Source: Dehalococcoidia bacterium CG2_30_46_9 (lineage in GTDB: Bacteria; Chloroflexota; Dehalococcoidia; GIF9; AB-539-J10). Taken from it: a stretch of 5,591 bases of DNA. The notes under the pieces are model-generated. The model searched no databases and had not been told where the DNA came from. It saw only the letters and a program-made list of their open reading frames with translations. The DNA is taken from the NCBI GenBank assembly GCA_001873005.1, contig MNYE01000007.1, positions 1 through 5,591 of the forward strand. Reading direction: 5' to 3'. This document shows positions 5,474 to 5,591 of this stretch, one piece after another (position 1 is the stretch's first letter; each line of letters begins with the position of its first letter). The position numbers were made by a program, and so were the translations under genes.

Positions 5474-5591
5474 TGTCATTCTGAAGAAATGAGCCAAAGC
5501 CCTGAGTATAATCAAAGGGCAATAACTGCAGAATCTCGGAGACCCTTCGCGGAGCCTGTCCTGAGCGCCACGAGATTCTTCACTTCGTTCA
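5474..5591. repeat. Interspersed inverted-repeat element, copy 3, cut by the window edge
   Basis: It begins with TGTCATTCTGAAG at 5474, and the last bases (TTCACTTCGTTCA) are the start of the expected opposite arm, so the element should close a few bases beyond the edge. AGAATCTCG (5530-5538) pairs with CGAGATTCT (5571-5579), and GCCCT (5499-5503) with AGGGC (5516-5520). GAGCCAAAGCCCTGAG (5491-5506) is shared, inverted, with copy 1, and the last 19 bases with copy 2. It follows the ferritin-like gene by 17 bases, where its stems could slow or end transcription, although no T-tract marks a standard terminator. Confidence 0.75.

Noticed and set aside
5457..5591. Intrinsic terminator after the ferritin-like gene.
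   Set aside because: Stems exist, but they belong to the repeat element and no T-tract follows them.

Overview
The window looks like a stretch of chromosome from an anaerobic, moderate-GC bacterium, most likely from an environmental genome. The dispersed TGTCATT-bounded repeats, the GuaA and RpiB sequence style and the mix of housekeeping genes with a restriction-modification gene recall Chloroflexota of the Dehalococcoidia type. That placement is inference from memory and is not proven by any marker here.

Left part (1-1023): the N-terminal third or so of a large site-specific DNA methyltransferase on the minus strand, running off the left edge. Its catalytic region is outside the window. 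A TATAAT box lies just upstream of its start.

Middle-left (1024-1900): no intact gene was seen, but the stretch is not empty. It holds an inverted-repeat element (1150-1254), a decayed radical SAM gene fragment on the minus strand (1291-1496), a partial second copy of the end of a small membrane-protein gene (1496-1586), and an unrecognised C-terminal coding fragment on the minus strand (1593-1823). This is a gene graveyard at the border between the modification gene and the housekeeping block.

Middle (1844-2211): a good sigma-70-type promoter drives an orphan 68-residue protein with two likely membrane segments. Its last 17 codons and 3' flank are the source or sister of the partial copy at 1496-1586.

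Right part: tsaC (threonylcarbamoyl-AMP synthase, tRNA t6A synthesis) and rpiB (ribose-5-phosphate isomerase B) form an overlapping minus-strand pair at 2223-3279. Divergent from them is guaA (GMP synthase, 3509-5170), followed 19 bases later by a small EncFtn-like half-ferritin gene with a near-perfect ribosome binding site (5190-5456). RpiB feeds pentose phosphate metabolism, which supplies PRPP for purine synthesis, so rpiB and guaA are loosely linked in metabolism; TsaC and the ferritin-like protein are not obviously related to them. Two more repeat elements lie in the tsaC-guaA gap and after the ferritin-like gene, so three of the four larger intergenic spaces carry related inverted repeats.

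I found no CRISPR array, tRNA, rRNA or intact mobile element. The most interesting items are the decayed radical SAM gene with a Trp in place of a cluster Cys, the 91-base duplication that supports the reading frame of the orphan membrane protein, the encapsulin-free EncFtn-like protein, and the N-terminal extension of GuaA.
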